Assembly (NCBI RefSeq): GCF_011881725.1
Contig: NZ_JAATUR010000040.1
Span: 1-41,088, forward strand
DNA: 41,088 bases
Direction of reading: 5' to 3'
Origin: Escherichia coli
GTDB taxonomy: Bacteria > Pseudomonadota > Gammaproteobacteria > Enterobacterales > Enterobacteriaceae
Shown: positions 31,377-41,061 of the stretch, one piece after another
Position numbering within the stretch: position 1 is the stretch's first letter
Layout: each line of letters begins with the position of its first letter
Translations under genes and position numbers: made by a program
Notes under the pieces: generated by a model
Seen by the model: only the letters and a program-made list of their open reading frames with translations
Database searches by the model: none
What the model was told of the DNA's origin: nothing

Positions 31377-32750
31377 ATGGCACTTTGGGGCGGGCGTTTT
31401 ACCCAGGCAGCAGATCAACGGTTCAAACAATTCAATGACTCACTGCGCTTTGATTATCGTCTGGCAGAGCAGGATATTGTTGGCTCTGTGGCCTGGTCTA
31501 AAGCGTTGGTAACGGTAGGCGTGTTGACCGCAGAAGAGCAAGCGCAACTGGAAGAGGCGCTGAACGTGCTGTTGGAAGATGTTCGTGCCAGGCCACAACA
31601 AATCCTCGAAAGTGACGCCGAAGATATCCATAGCTGGGTGGAAGGCAAACTGATCGACAAAGTGGGTCAGTTAGGCAAAAAACTGCATACCGGGCGTAGC
31701 CGTAATGATCAGGTGGCGACTGACCTGAAATTGTGGTGCAAGGATACCGTTAGCGAGTTGCTGACGGCTAACCGACAGCTGCAATCGGCGCTGGTGGAAA
31801 CCGCACAAAACAATCAGGACGCGGTAATGCCAGGTTACACTCACCTGCAACGCGCCCAGCCGGTGACGTTTGCTCACTGGTGCCTGGCCTACGTTGAGAT
31901 GCTGGCGCGTGATGAAAGCCGCTTGCAGGATGCGCTTAAGCGTCTGGATGTCAGCCCGTTAGGCTGTGGCGCGCTGGCGGGAACGGCTTATGAAATCGAC
32001 CGTGAACAGTTAGCAGGATGGCTGGGGTTTGCCTCGGCGACCCGTAACAGTCTCGACAGCGTTTCTGACCGCGACCACGTTCTGGAACTGCTTTCTGCCG
32101 CCGCTATTGGTATGGTGCATCTGTCGCGTTTTGCCGAGGATCTGATTTTCTTTAACACTGGCGAAGCCGGTTTTGTCGAGCTTTCTGATCGCGTGACATC
32201 CGGTTCATCATTAATGCCGCAGAAGAAAAACCCGGATGCGCTGGAACTGATTCGTGGTAAATGCGGTCGGGTGCAGGGCGCGTTAACTGGCATGATGATG
32301 ACGCTGAAAGGTTTGCCGCTGGCTTACAACAAAGATATGCAGGAAGACAAAGAGGGTCTGTTCGACGCGCTCGATACCTGGCTGGACTGCCTGCATATGG
32401 CGGCGCTGGTGCTGGACGGCATTCAGGTGAAACGTCCGCGTTGCCAGGAAGCGGCGCAGCAGGGGTATGCGAACGCCACTGAACTGGCGGATTACCTGGT
32501 GGCGAAAGGCGTGCCGTTCCGCGAGGCGCACCATATTGTTGGTGAAGCGGTGGTGGAAGCCATTCGTCAGGGCAAACCGCTGGAAGAACTGCCGCTCAGT
32601 GAGTTGCAGAAATTCAGCCAGGTGATTGGCGAAGATGTCTATCCGATTCTGTCGCTGCAATCGTGCCTCGACAAGCGTGCGGCAAAAGGCGGCGTCTCAC
32701 CGCAGCAGGTGGCGCAGGCGATTGCTTTTGCGCAGGCGCGGTTGGGGTAA
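31377..32750 (+). CDS. argH: Argininosuccinate lyase
   Basis: The last arginine enzyme cleaves argininosuccinate to arginine and fumarate. The 457-residue product is a fumarase/aspartase superfamily member. It shows [13 protein letters not shown], the catalytic-His segment [13 protein letters not shown], and the mobile signature loop [16 protein letters not shown]. It is the last gene of the operon, with AAGGAAACAG ahead of its ATG and a strong terminator 23 nt after its stop. Confidence 0.97.
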   Translation: MALWGGRFTQAADQRFKQFNDSLRFDYRLAEQDIVGSVAWSKALVTVGVLTAEEQAQLEEALNVLLEDVRARPQQILESDAEDIHSWVEGKLIDKVGQLGKKLHTGRSRNDQVATDLKLWCKDTVSELLTANRQLQSALVETAQNNQDAVMPGYTHLQRAQPVTFAHWCLAYVEMLARDESRLQDALKRLDVSPLGCGALAGTAYEIDREQLAGWLGFASATRNSLDSVSDRDHVLELLSAAAIGMVHLSRFAEDLIFFNTGEAGFVELSDRVTSGSSLMPQKKNPDALELIRGKCGRVQGALTGMMMTLKGLPLAYNKDMQEDKEGLFDALDTWLDCLHMAALVLDGIQVKRPRCQEAAQQGYANATELADYLVAKGVPFREAHHIVGEAVVEAIRQGKPLEELPLSELQKFSQVIGEDVYPILSLQSCLDKRAAKGGVSPQQVAQAIAFAQARLG

Positions 32751-32773
32751 GAACATTTCGATGTACAAACTTG

Positions 32774-32799
32774 AGCCTGGCTTATCGCCGGGCTTTTTT
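32774..32799 (+). terminator. argCBH intrinsic terminator
   Basis: AGCCTGGC-TTATC-GCCGGGCT, with one G-U pair, is followed by TTTTTA. Confidence 0.88.
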
Positions 32800-32812
32800 A
32801 TGGCAAAAAAAA

Positions 32813-32921
32813 GCGGATCCTGGAGATCCGCAAAAGTTCACGTTGGCTTTAGTTATTCGAGTTGAGAAACTCTCGAAACGGGCAGTGACTTCAAGGGTTA
32901 AAAGAGGTGCCGCTCCGTTTC
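32813..32921 (-). ncRNA. oxyS: OxyS small RNA
   Basis: This 109-nt Hfq-dependent RNA is induced by OxyR under peroxide stress and regulates targets such as fhlA and rpoS. Read leftward it begins GAAACGGAGCGGCACC and ends in the terminator stem GCGGATC-TCCAG-GATCCGC, followed by a T8 run (plus strand A-run 32805-32812). The length between those ends is exactly 109 nt. It is divergent from oxyR. An inverted repeat, TGTGAG-N9-CTCACA (32922-32942), lies across its promoter. Confidence 0.96.
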
Positions 32922-32948
32922 TGTGAGCAATTATTACTCACAATGCTT

Positions 32949-32997
32949 GATAGGGATAATCGTTCGTTGCTATGCTACCTATCGCCATGAACTATCG
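32949..32997. promoter_or_regulatory. OxyR operator between oxyS and oxyR
   Basis: Spaced ATAG/CTAT elements (GATAG 32949-32953, CTAT near 32970, CTAT near 32979 and CTATCG 32992-32997) fit the degenerate, extended OxyR recognition pattern. OxyR is known to repress oxyR and activate oxyS from this interval. Confidence 0.75.
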
Positions 32998-33016
32998 TGG
33001 CAATGGAGGATGGATA

Positions 33017-33934
33017 ATGAATATTCGTGATCTTGAGTACCTGGTGGCATTGGCCGAACACCGGCATTTTCGCCGAGCGGCAGATTCTTGCCACGTCAGC
33101 CAGCCAACCCTGAGTGGGCAAATTCGTAAGCTGGAAGATGAGCTGGGCGTGATGTTGCTGGAGCGGACCAGCCGTAAAGTGTTATTCACCCAGGCGGGAA
33201 TGCTGCTGGTGGATCAGGCGCGTACCGTGCTGCGTGAGGTGAAAGTCCTTAAAGAGATGGCAAGCCAGCAGGGGGAGACGATGTCCGGGCCGCTGCATAT
33301 TGGTTTGATTCCCACGGTTGGGCCTTACCTGCTACCGCATATTATCCCGATGCTGCACCAGACCTTTCCGAAGCTGGAAATGTATCTGCATGAAGCGCAG
33401 ACCCACCAGTTACTGGCGCAACTGGACAGCGGCAAACTCGACTGCGTGATCCTCGCACTGGTTAAAGAGAGCGAAGCATTCATTGAAGTGCCCTTGTTTG
33501 ATGAACCCATGTTGTTGGCTGTCTATGAAGATCATCCATGGGCTAACCGCGAATGCGTGCCGATGGCCGATCTGGCAGGGGAAAAGCTGCTGATGCTGGA
33601 AGATGGTCACTGTCTGCGCGATCAGGCAATGGGCTTCTGCTTTGAAGCTGGCGCGGATGAAGATACACACTTCCGCGCGACCAGTCTGGAAACTCTGCGC
33701 AACATGGTGGCGGCAGGTAGCGGGATCACTTTACTGCCTGCGCTGGCTGTGCCGCCGGAACGCAAACGCGATGGGGTTGTTTATCTGCCGTGCATTAAGC
33801 CGGAACCACGCCGCACTATTGGCCTGGTTTATCGTCCTGGCTCACCGCTGCGCAGCCGCTATGAGCAGCTGGCAGAGGCCATCCGCGCAAGAATGGATGG
33901 CCATTTCGATAAAGTGTTAAAACAGGCGGTTTAA
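33017..33934 (+). CDS. oxyR: Hydrogen-peroxide sensor and LysR-type activator OxyR
   Basis: The 305-residue regulator has an N-terminal winged HTH ([22 protein letters not shown]) and a C-terminal sensor domain. The redox pair C199 and C208 is present in [17 protein letters not shown]; the disulfide switches on targets such as katG and oxyS. The start MNIRDLEY at 33017 is preceded by TGGAGGATGG. An upstream ATG at 32972 lies within the operator and is rejected. The 3' end overlaps the convergent sthA by 18 nt. Confidence 0.97.
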   Translation: MNIRDLEYLVALAEHRHFRRAADSCHVSQPTLSGQIRKLEDELGVMLLERTSRKVLFTQAGMLLVDQARTVLREVKVLKEMASQQGETMSGPLHIGLIPTVGPYLLPHIIPMLHQTFPKLEMYLHEAQTHQLLAQLDSGKLDCVILALVKESEAFIEVPLFDEPMLLAVYEDHPWANRECVPMADLAGEKLLMLEDGHCLRDQAMGFCFEAGADEDTHFRATSLETLRNMVAAGSGITLLPALAVPPERKRDGVVYLPCIKPEPRRTIGLVYRPGSPLRSRYEQLAEAIRARMDGHFDKVLKQAV

Positions 33935-35317
33935 GCCATTTAGCGCAGCTACCCGATAGGCTTCCGCCATCGTCGGGTAGTTAAAGGTGGTGTTGACGAA
34001 GTACTCAATAGTGTTGCCGCCACCTTTCTGTTCCATAATCGCCTGACCGATATGAATAATTTCGGCAGCGCGCTCGCCAAAGCAGTGAATGCCCAGAATC
34101 TCTTTTGTTTCCCGATGGAACAAAATTTTTAGCGTGCCTACGTTCATGCCGACGATTTGCGCTCGCGCCAGATGTTTAAACTGGGCACGACCCACTTCAT
34201 ACGGCACTTTCATCGCAGTCAGTTGCTGTTCGGTTTTGCCCACAGAGCTGATTTCCGGGATGGTGTAAATGCCGGTAGGGATATCTTCAATCAGATGTGC
34301 GGTGGCTTCACCTTTCACCAGCGCCTGCGCAGCAATGCGCCCCTGGTCATAGGCCGCCGACGCCAGGCTCGGATAACCAATCACGTCGCCCACCGCGTAA
34401 ACGTGCGGCTGCGCGGTCTGATACATGCTGTTAACCTTCAGCTGTCCACGACTGTCAGTTTCCAGCCCAATGTTCTGTAACGCCAGCGAATCGGTATTAC
34501 CGGTGCGACCGTTGGCATAGAGCAGACAGTCGGCTTTCAGCTTTTTGCCAGATTTCAGATGCATGATCACGCCGTCATCGCAACCTTCGATCTTCTCGTA
34601 CTCTTCGTTGTGACGAATCACTACGCCACTGTTCCAGAAGTGATAGGAGAGAGAATCTGACATCTCTTGATCGAGAAACGCCAGTAGACGATCGCGGGTA
34701 TTGATCAGATCCACTTTGACATCCATACCGCGGAAGATCGACGCATATTCACAGCCGATAACCCCAGCACCGTAAATAAGCACATGGCGCGGTTCGTGAT
34801 GCATGCTCAGAATTGAGTCGCTGTCGTAAATACGCGGATGGGTAAAATCGACATCTGTTGGATGATAAGGGCGAGAGCCGCAGGCAATAACAAATTTTTC
34901 AGCTGTTAGTGTTTCGACACTGCCGTCCGGGCAGTCCAGCGCCAGCGTATGCTCGTCAACAAAGCGAGCGTTCCCTTGCAATATTTCACAGTGATTACGT
35001 TCGTAAAATCCCTGACGCATGCGCGTTTGTTGATTTATCACGTTATCAGCATGGTTGAGGATATCGGCAAAAGAAGAGCGGAGCAGTCGCGAATGGTCGC
35101 TGTAAAGTGGGTTTTGATTGAATTCAATAATGCGGCTGACGGCGTGACGTAGGGCTTTCGACGGGATGGTCCCCCAGTGGGTGCAACCGCCGCCAACATT
35201 TTGATAACGCTCGATAACTGCGACGCGCGCACCTTGCTTAACCAGACCCATTGCAGCGCCTTCGCCGCCTGGGCCGGAACCTATTACTATGGCATCGTAA
35301 TCGTAGGAATGTGGCAT
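33917..35317 (-). CDS. sthA: Soluble pyridine nucleotide transhydrogenase
   Basis: The 466-residue flavoprotein (also UdhA) moves hydride between NADPH and NAD+. The FAD motif is [12 protein letters not shown] near residue 13, and the NAD(P) site is [16 protein letters not shown]. In the disulfide-reductase active-site position it reads [13 protein letters not shown], with the second Cys replaced by Thr, as in the SthA family, so it lacks a redox disulfide. C-terminal [15 protein letters not shown] is conserved. It is convergent with oxyR and divergent from fabR. Confidence 0.96.
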
Positions 35318-35578
35318 GGTAGGGCTTACCTGTTCTTATACATAAAAGCAACAGAATGGTAACATTTTATCGCGGGTAAGCCAATTGATCCCCGTCATTT
35401 ATCTGGCTATATCGTGAGCGGCCTTTGCTTTGTTTGTTTCTTACTTTTGCCCTGAACGTTTTATTGGATTTTTATTGCCGATACTCACCATTTCAGTGTC
35501 AGGTTTCCATTGCGTGTAAAAGAACCAGCCAAAGAGATGCAGTAATTCTGTTTTATTGCTTTACCGTTCATTCATGTC

Positions 35579-35625
35579 ACTGGAGTAATCCAGTATGTTC
35601 ATTCTCTGGTATAGTGCCAGCAGTA
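35579..35625 (+). promoter_or_regulatory. fabR promoter with inverted repeat
   Basis: A perfect repeat ACTGGA-GTAA-TCCAGT (35579-35594) lies just upstream of an extended -10 (TGG-TATAGT, 35607-35615). Transcription would start near 35622. The repeat covers the -35 region and may be an operator; it is not the FabR sequence I know from fabA/fabB. The gap back to sthA (35318-35578) is AT-rich and shows nothing else I can assign. Confidence 0.45.
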
Positions 35626-35651
35626 CTTTTGGCAAGGATTCAGACATCGTG

Positions 35652-36299
35652 ATGGGCGTAAGAGCGCAACAAAAAGAAAAAACCCGCCGTTCGCTGGTGG
35701 AAGCCGCATTTAGCCAATTAAGTGCTGAACGCAGCTTTGCCAGCCTGAGTTTGCGTGAAGTGGCGCGTGAAGCGGGCATTGCTCCCACCTCTTTTTATCG
35801 GCATTTCCGCGACGTAGACGAACTTGGTTTGACCATGGTTGACGAGAGCGGTTTGATGCTGCGTCAACTCATGCGTCAGGCGCGTCAGCGTATCGCAAAA
35901 GGCGGGAGTGTGATCCGTACCTCGGTCTCCACATTTATGGAGTTCATCGGTAATAATCCCAACGCCTTCCGGTTATTATTGCGGGAACGCTCCGGCACTT
36001 CCGCTGCGTTTCGTGCTGCCGTTGCGCGTGAAATTCAGCACTTCATCGCGGAACTTGCGGACTATCTGGAACTCGAAAACCATATGCCTCGCGCGTTTAC
36101 TGAAGCGCAAGCCGAAGCAATGGTGACGATTGTCTTCAGTGCGGGTGCCGAGGCGTTGGATGTCGGCATTGAACAACGTCGACAATTAGAAGAGCGACTG
36201 GTGCTGCAACTACGAATGATTTCGAAAGGGGCTTATTACTGGTATCGCCGTGAACAAGAGAAAACCGCAACTATTCCGGGAAATGTGAAGGACGAGTAA
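35652..36299 (+). CDS. fabR: TetR-family repressor of unsaturated fatty acid synthesis
   Basis: The 215-residue repressor controls fabA and fabB in response to acyl-thioester pools. The TetR HTH is [22 protein letters not shown] near residues 32-53. The start [10 protein letters not shown] at 35652 is chosen over an in-frame ATG at 35595 because the predicted transcription start (about 35622) would exclude the longer form. Its stop overlaps the yijD start by one nucleotide (TAATG), so the two are translationally coupled. Confidence 0.95.
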   Translation: MGVRAQQKEKTRRSLVEAAFSQLSAERSFASLSLREVAREAGIAPTSFYRHFRDVDELGLTMVDESGLMLRQLMRQARQRIAKGGSVIRTSVSTFMEFIGNNPNAFRLLLRERSGTSAAFRAAVAREIQHFIAELADYLELENHMPRAFTEAQAEAMVTIVFSAGAEALDVGIEQRRQLEERLVLQLRMISKGAYYWYRREQEKTATIPGNVKDE

Positions 36300-36658
36300 T
36301 GAAACAAGCAAATCAAGATAGAGGTACGCTGCTGCTGGCGTTGGTTTCTGGCTTATCGATTAATGGTACGTTTGCGGCGCTGTTTAGCTCCATTGTGCCA
36401 TTTTCTGTATTCCCAATTATTTCCCTGGTGCTGACGGTTTATTGTCTGCATCAACGTTATCTTAATCGCACCATGCCGGTCGGCTTACCGGGTCTGGCTG
36501 CCGCCTGTTTTATTCTCGGCGTTCTGCTGTATAGCACTGTGGTTCGTGCAGAATATCCGGATATCGGTTCTAACTTCTTCCCGGCTGTGCTTTCCGTCAT
36601 TATGGTGTTCTGGATTGGCGCGAAGATGCGTAATCGTAAGCAGGAAGTTGCTGAGTAA
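36299..36658 (+). CDS. yijD: Small inner-membrane protein YijD
   Basis: The 119-residue protein has about four hydrophobic helices ([67 protein letters not shown]) and a short basic tail. No catalytic motif is visible. It is co-transcribed with fabR, so a link to membrane lipid state is possible but unproven. Confidence 0.9.
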   Translation: MKQANQDRGTLLLALVSGLSINGTFAALFSSIVPFSVFPIISLVLTVYCLHQRYLNRTMPVGLPGLAAACFILGVLLYSTVVRAEYPDIGSNFFPAVLSVIMVFWIGAKMRNRKQEVAE

Positions 36659-36664
36659 TGTAGT

Positions 36665-36701
36665 GCGCCGCATCCGGCGGGCGATGCCTGATGCGGGCGC
36701 G
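36665..36701. repeat. REP-like element between yijD and trmA
   Basis: GCGCCGCATCCGGCGGGCGA followed by TGCCTGATGCGGGCGC is a compact REP-type palindrome between two convergent genes. Confidence 0.65.
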
Positions 36702-36705
36702 GATT

Positions 36706-37806
36706 TTACTTAGCTGTCAGTAACACCCCGCACTCCATATGGTGCGTGTAGGGGAACTGATCAAACAGAGCCAGACGTTCAACGTTGTGCGTCTGGCTTA
36801 ATGTTTCCAGATTCTTACACAGCGTTTCCGGATTGCAGGAGATATACAGAATACGCGGATACGCCTGCACCATTTTCTCGGTTTCGCTGTCCAGACCGCT
36901 GCGCGGCGGGTCGACAAAAATGGTTTCGCACTGATAACTCTTTAAGTCGATACCTTGCAGACGGTTAAATTCGCGCACACCATTCATCGCCTGAGTAAAC
37001 TCTTCCGCCGCCATACGAATAATTTGTACGTTATCAATATGGTTAGCAGCAATGTTGTATTGCGCGGCAGCGACCGACGGCTTAGCGATTTCGGTGGCTA
37101 ATACCCGATCAAAATTGCGCGCCAGCGCTAATGAAAAGTTACCGTTGCCGCAGTACAGCTCCAGCAAATCACCTTTTGAGCCTTTGGTCACGTCCAGCGC
37201 CCATTCCAGCATCTGAATGTTCATCGCCGCGTTCGGCTGGGTGAAGCTATTTTCTACCTGACGGTAGATCATCTCTTTTCCTGCGACCGGCAGACGTTCG
37301 TCGATGTAATCCTGATCCAACTCGATTTTGGTTTTCGTTGCTCGGCCAATCAGATGCACATTTAAATTTTGTGCGCGCAATGCATCGCGCAGAGCTTCTG
37401 CCTGCTGACGCCATTCGTCATCCAGCTTTTTATGGTACAGCAGGGAAACCACCGCCTGATTACTCAGAGTGGTGAGGTAATCAATCTGGAACAGCTTGTG
37501 GCGCAGAACGGGATTATTACGCACGCCCGCAATCATTGCCGTCATCAACTGGTTGATAAGTTCACTGGCGGCGGGGAAGCTATCTACGCGGATGCGACTT
37601 TTGGTTTGCTGATCGAAAATGATGTGGTACAGGTCATCACCATCGTGCCAGATGCGGAACTCCGCACGCATCCGGTAATGGCTGACCGGCGAGCGAAACA
37701 CTTCCGGAACCAGGTCAGAAAATGGTGCCATCATACTTTGCAAACGTACCACTTTTTCGGCTAACTGCGCTTCATACTGCTCGGTTGGAAGGTGTTCGGG
37801 GGTCAT
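36706..37806 (-). CDS. trmA: tRNA (uracil-54-C5) methyltransferase
   Basis: The 366-residue enzyme methylates U54 in the tRNA T-loop and also U341 of tmRNA. SAM-binding [16 protein letters not shown], catalytic-region [10 protein letters not shown], and the nucleophilic Cys and its surroundings in [14 protein letters not shown] are present. The length equals that of K-12. It is divergent from btuB. Confidence 0.96.
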   Translation of the reverse strand: MTPEHLPTEQYEAQLAEKVVRLQSMMAPFSDLVPEVFRSPVSHYRMRAEFRIWHDGDDLYHIIFDQQTKSRIRVDSFPAASELINQLMTAMIAGVRNNPVLRHKLFQIDYLTTLSNQAVVSLLYHKKLDDEWRQQAEALRDALRAQNLNVHLIGRATKTKIELDQDYIDERLPVAGKEMIYRQVENSFTQPNAAMNIQMLEWALDVTKGSKGDLLELYCGNGNFSLALARNFDRVLATEIAKPSVAAAQYNIAANHIDNVQIIRMAAEEFTQAMNGVREFNRLQGIDLKSYQCETIFVDPPRSGLDSETEKMVQAYPRILYISCNPETLCKNLETLSQTHNVERLALFDQFPYTHHMECGVLLTAK

Positions 37807-37920
37807 GATGTATCCTGAAAAATTAAAGTACGCGGCGATTGTAGGGATTGCTCATCAGATGTCCAGATCTTGATGAATTCCTATTTGTGAGCTACGTCTG
37901 GACAGCAACTTGTTACAACC

Positions 37921-38170
37921 TGTAGCATCCACTCGCCGGTCCTGTGAGTTAATAGGGAATCCAGTGTGAATCTGGAGCTGACGCGCAGCGGTAAGGAAAG
38001 GTGCGATGATTGCGTAATGCGGACACTGCCATCCGGCGGGAAGTCATCATCTCTTAGTATGTTATATACCCCTCCAAGCCCGAAGACCTGCCGGCTTACG
38101 TCGCATCTGGTTCTCGTCATCGCGTAATATTGATGAAACCTGCGGCATCCTTCTTCTATTGTGGATGCTT
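37921..38170 (+). ncRNA. Cobalamin riboswitch of btuB
   Basis: This is the adenosylcobalamin aptamer leader. Visible are GCCGGTCCTGTGAGTTAATA, the GGGAATCCAGTGTGAATCTG segment, GGTAAGGAAAGGTGCGATGA, and the B12 box GCCCGAAGACCTGCCGGC (38078-38095). The expression platform hairpin GCATCC (38145-38150) / GGATGC (38163-38168) ends 6 nt before the ATG and would hide the ribosome site when cobalamin is bound. It closely matches the K-12 leader. A weak promoter (TGGACA 37899-37904) lies just upstream. Confidence 0.93.
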
Positions 38171-38174
38171 TACA

Positions 38175-40058
38175 ATGATTAAAAAAGCTTCGCTGCTGAC
38201 GGCGTGTTCCGTCACAGCCTTTTCTGCTTGGGCACAGGATACCAGCCCGGATACTCTCGTTGTTACTGCTAACCGTTTTCAGCAGCCAGTAAATACTGTC
38301 CTTGCACCTACTGATATTGTTACCCGTGAGGATATTCAACGCTGGCAGTCGAAAGACCTCAACGATGTTATGAGTCATCTCCCTGGTATAAATATCTCTC
38401 AAACTGGTGGAATGGGGACGAGTTCTTCTCTTTATGTTCGTGGCACTGAATCGCGCCATGTTTTGGTGTTGATTGATGGTGTGCCGATGGCTCGTGCCGG
38501 TATCGACAATGCAATTGATATTAGCCAGTTCCCGGTATCACTTGTACAGCGTGTTGAATATATTCGTGGGCCGCGTTCTGCCGTGTATGGTTCTGGCGCC
38601 ATCGGAGGTGTGGTGAACATTATTACAATGAGTAATGATGAGAACGCTCAGATCAACGCAGGAATGGGTACAAATGGTTATCAAGCCTATGATGGGGTAA
38701 TAAATAAACGTTTTGGCGATACGATGGTAACAGCAGCAGGCGCTTACCAGACAACCAAAGGTTTTAACATTCAGCCTGGCTCACCATACGGTGGTGATAG
38801 CGATCGCGATGGATATCGCAACAAACTTTTCTGGGGGGGGCTGCAGCATAAGTTTAACGATAACTTCTCGGGGTTCTTCCGTGGTTACAGCTACACAGCT
38901 AATAATGATTACGACCAGGGCTCGATGTATGGTTCTGTTACCGGCAACGAAGAAGCTCAGAATTACAACCAGTCCTGGGATACAGGCCTACGCTATAACT
39001 CCGGCATCTATTCGTCTCAGTTAATTGCTAACTATCAACGACTCAAGAATTATAACTACACAAATAATCTTGGTCGTTATGCGGGAGATGCCACCCTGGA
39101 TGACATGGAGCAGAGTTATATTCAGTGGGGTAATAGCATTGAGGTAGGGCATGGTGCAATTAGCGGCGGGATCGATTGGAAACAGGAAAAACTGACGTCC
39201 AGCAGTATTACAAAATCAGATGATTACAAACGCGATACCACCGGGTTATACCTGACTGGACAGCAACAGATTTCCAATGTGACTTTGGAAGCTTCAGGCC
39301 GAGAAGATCATGATGAACAGTTTGGCTGGCATGGTACCTGGCAGACAGCTGCTGGTTGGGAGTTTATTGATGGCTACCAGGCAACACTTTCTTACGGTAC
39401 CAGTTTTCTTGCACCTTCTCTTGGACAGCAATACGGGGCTGCTCGCTTTGCTTCAATTTATGGTCCAGGTATTGCAGCCAACCCAAATTTGAAACCAGAA
39501 GAATCTAAACAGTGGGAGATTGGAATTGAGGGGTTAACTGGGACTCTGGATTGGCGGCTCTCAGGATATCGTTATGAAATTCAGAACCTGATTGATTATA
39601 AAAGCATAAATAATGTCAACCAGTATATTAATGTGAAATCAGCCACGATTAAAGGGCTGGAATGGACGGGAAATATTACAACCGGTCCCGTTGAACATCG
39701 CTTGACGTTACAATATGTTGACCCGCGCGATGATGAAACAGATAAAGTGCTATACCGTCGGGCAAAACAGCAGGTTAAGTACGAGTTGACTGGACAAGCT
39801 TATGGTTTCGAATGGGACGTTTCTTACCAATATATAGGTCAACGATACGACAACGCTTATGACGAGATCTCTGGTTCATCACATACAGTTAAATTAGGCG
39901 GTGTGAGCTTGTGGGATCTTGCGGTTGCATATCCGGTCACCTCTCATCTGACAGTTCGTGGTAAAATAGCCAACCTGTTCGACAAAGATTACGAGACAGT
40001 CTATGGCTACCAAACTGCAGGACGGGAATACACCTTGTCTGGCAGCTACACCTTCTGA
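38175..40058 (+). CDS. btuB: Vitamin B12 outer-membrane receptor BtuB, mosaic allele
   Basis: This TonB-dependent barrel imports cobalamins and, in E. coli, is the receptor for E colicins, colicin A and phage BF23. The product is 627 residues, against 614 in K-12. The signal peptide is cleaved after A20 and the Ton box is DTLVVTA. Residues 1-35 and the last 53 residues (GGVSLWDL onward, nt 39897) match remembered K-12; residues 36-574 diverge heavily. Function seems kept: plug motifs such as VRGTESRHVLVLIDGVP and RVEYIRGPRSAVYGS, and a calcium-site-like D208-S-D-R-D212, are intact. An extra segment of about 11 residues lies at 422-435. The start at 38175 is fixed by homology and the riboswitch. 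murI overlaps its last 56 nt. Confidence 0.95.
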   Translation: MIKKASLLTACSVTAFSAWAQDTSPDTLVVTANRFQQPVNTVLAPTDIVTREDIQRWQSKDLNDVMSHLPGINISQTGGMGTSSSLYVRGTESRHVLVLIDGVPMARAGIDNAIDISQFPVSLVQRVEYIRGPRSAVYGSGAIGGVVNIITMSNDENAQINAGMGTNGYQAYDGVINKRFGDTMVTAAGAYQTTKGFNIQPGSPYGGDSDRDGYRNKLFWGGLQHKFNDNFSGFFRGYSYTANNDYDQGSMYGSVTGNEEAQNYNQSWDTGLRYNSGIYSSQLIANYQRLKNYNYTNNLGRYAGDATLDDMEQSYIQWGNSIEVGHGAISGGIDWKQEKLTSSSITKSDDYKRDTTGLYLTGQQQISNVTLEASGREDHDEQFGWHGTWQTAAGWEFIDGYQATLSYGTSFLAPSLGQQYGAARFASIYGPGIAANPNLKPEESKQWEIGIEGLTGTLDWRLSGYRYEIQNLIDYKSINNVNQYINVKSATIKGLEWTGNITTGPVEHRLTLQYVDPRDDETDKVLYRRAKQQVKYELTGQAYGFEWDVSYQYIGQRYDNAYDEISGSSHTVKLGGVSLWDLAVAYPVTSHLTVRGKIANLFDKDYETVYGYQTAGREYTLSGSYTF

Positions 40059-40860
40059 ACCACGTCCCACCGTGCTGGTGTTTGACTCCGGCGTCGGTGG
40101 GCTGTCGGTCTATGACGAGATCCGGCATCTCTTACCGGATCTCCATTACATTTATGCTTTCGATAATGTCGCTTTTCCTTATGGCGAAAAAAACGAAGAC
40201 TTTATTGTTGAGCGAGTGGTGGAAATTGTCACTGCGGTGCAAGAGCGTTACCCCCTTGCGCTGGCTGTGGTCGCTTGCAACACCGCCAGTACCGTTTCAC
40301 TTCCTGCATTACGCGAGAAGTTTGCGTTCCCGGTTGTCGGTGTCGTTCCGGCAATTAAGCCAGCGGCACGTCTGACAGCTAATGGCATTGTTGGATTGCT
40401 GGCAACTCGTGGTACGGTAAAACGTTCTTATACCCACGAGCTAATCGCGCGTTTCGCTAACGAATGTCAGATAGAGATGCTGGGCTCGGCAGACATGGTT
40501 GAGCTGGCTGAAGCGAAGCTGCATGGCGAAGAAATCTCTCTGGATGCGCTAAAACGTATCCTGCGCCCGTGGTTAAGAATGAAAGAACCACCAGATACTG
40601 TTGTTCTGGGGTGTACCCACTTCCCTCTATTACAAGAAGAACTGTTACAGGTACTGCCAGAGGGAACCCGACTGGTGGATTCAGGCGCAGCGATTGCCCG
40701 CCGAACGGCCTGGCTGTTAGAACATGAAGCCCCGGATGCAAAATCTGCCGATGCGAATATTGCCTTTTGTATGGCAATGACGCCTGAAGCTGAACAATTA
40801 TTACCCGTTTTACAGCGTTACGGCTTCGAAACGCTCGAAAAACTGGCAGTTTTAGATTGA
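40003..40860 (+). CDS. murI: Glutamate racemase
   Basis: The 285-residue enzyme makes D-glutamate for peptidoglycan. The catalytic cysteines are C92 (VVACNTAS) and C204 (VLGCTHFP), with FDSGVGGLSV near the N-terminus. The first 20 or so residues, encoded within the btuB 3' end, form the extension linked in E. coli to UDP-MurNAc-Ala activation. Several residues (GEKNEDFIVERVVEIV, KFAFPVV, LGSADMVE, HGEEISLD) differ from the K-12 sequence I remember, more than in most genes here. It precedes the rRNA promoters, as rrnB does in K-12. Confidence 0.95.
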   Translation: MATKLQDGNTPCLAATPSEPRPTVLVFDSGVGGLSVYDEIRHLLPDLHYIYAFDNVAFPYGEKNEDFIVERVVEIVTAVQERYPLALAVVACNTASTVSLPALREKFAFPVVGVVPAIKPAARLTANGIVGLLATRGTVKRSYTHELIARFANECQIEMLGSADMVELAEAKLHGEEISLDALKRILRPWLRMKEPPDTVVLGCTHFPLLQEELLQVLPEGTRLVDSGAAIARRTAWLLEHEAPDAKSADANIAFCMAMTPEAEQLLPVLQRYGFETLEKLAVLD

Positions 40861-40879
40861 TTTGGTTGAATGTTGCGCG

Positions 40880-40942
40880 GTCAGAAAATTATTTTAAATT
40901 TCCTCTTGTCAGGCCGGAATAACTCCCTATAATGCGCCACCA
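40880..40942 (+). promoter_or_regulatory. rRNA operon promoter P1
   Basis: The UP element AGAAAATTATTTTAAATTTC precedes -35 TTGTCA (40906-40911) and -10 TATAAT (40928-40933), with the rrn-typical 16-bp spacer. A GC-rich discriminator (GCGCCACC) follows and the predicted start is A40942. Fis sites would lie upstream, partly within the murI end. Confidence 0.93.
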
Positions 40943-41022
40943 CTGACACGGAACAACGGCAAACACGCCGCCGGGTCAGCGAGGTTCTCCTGAGAATCTC
41001 AACAGGGAAAGCAAAAAAATGC

Positions 41023-41057
41023 TTGACTCTGTAGCGGGAAAGCGTATTATGCACACC
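41023..41057 (+). promoter_or_regulatory. rRNA operon promoter P2
   Basis: TTGACT (41023-41028) and TATTAT (41045-41050) are 16 bp apart, in the standard rrn P2 position behind P1. Confidence 0.9.
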
Positions 41058-41061
41058 CCGC

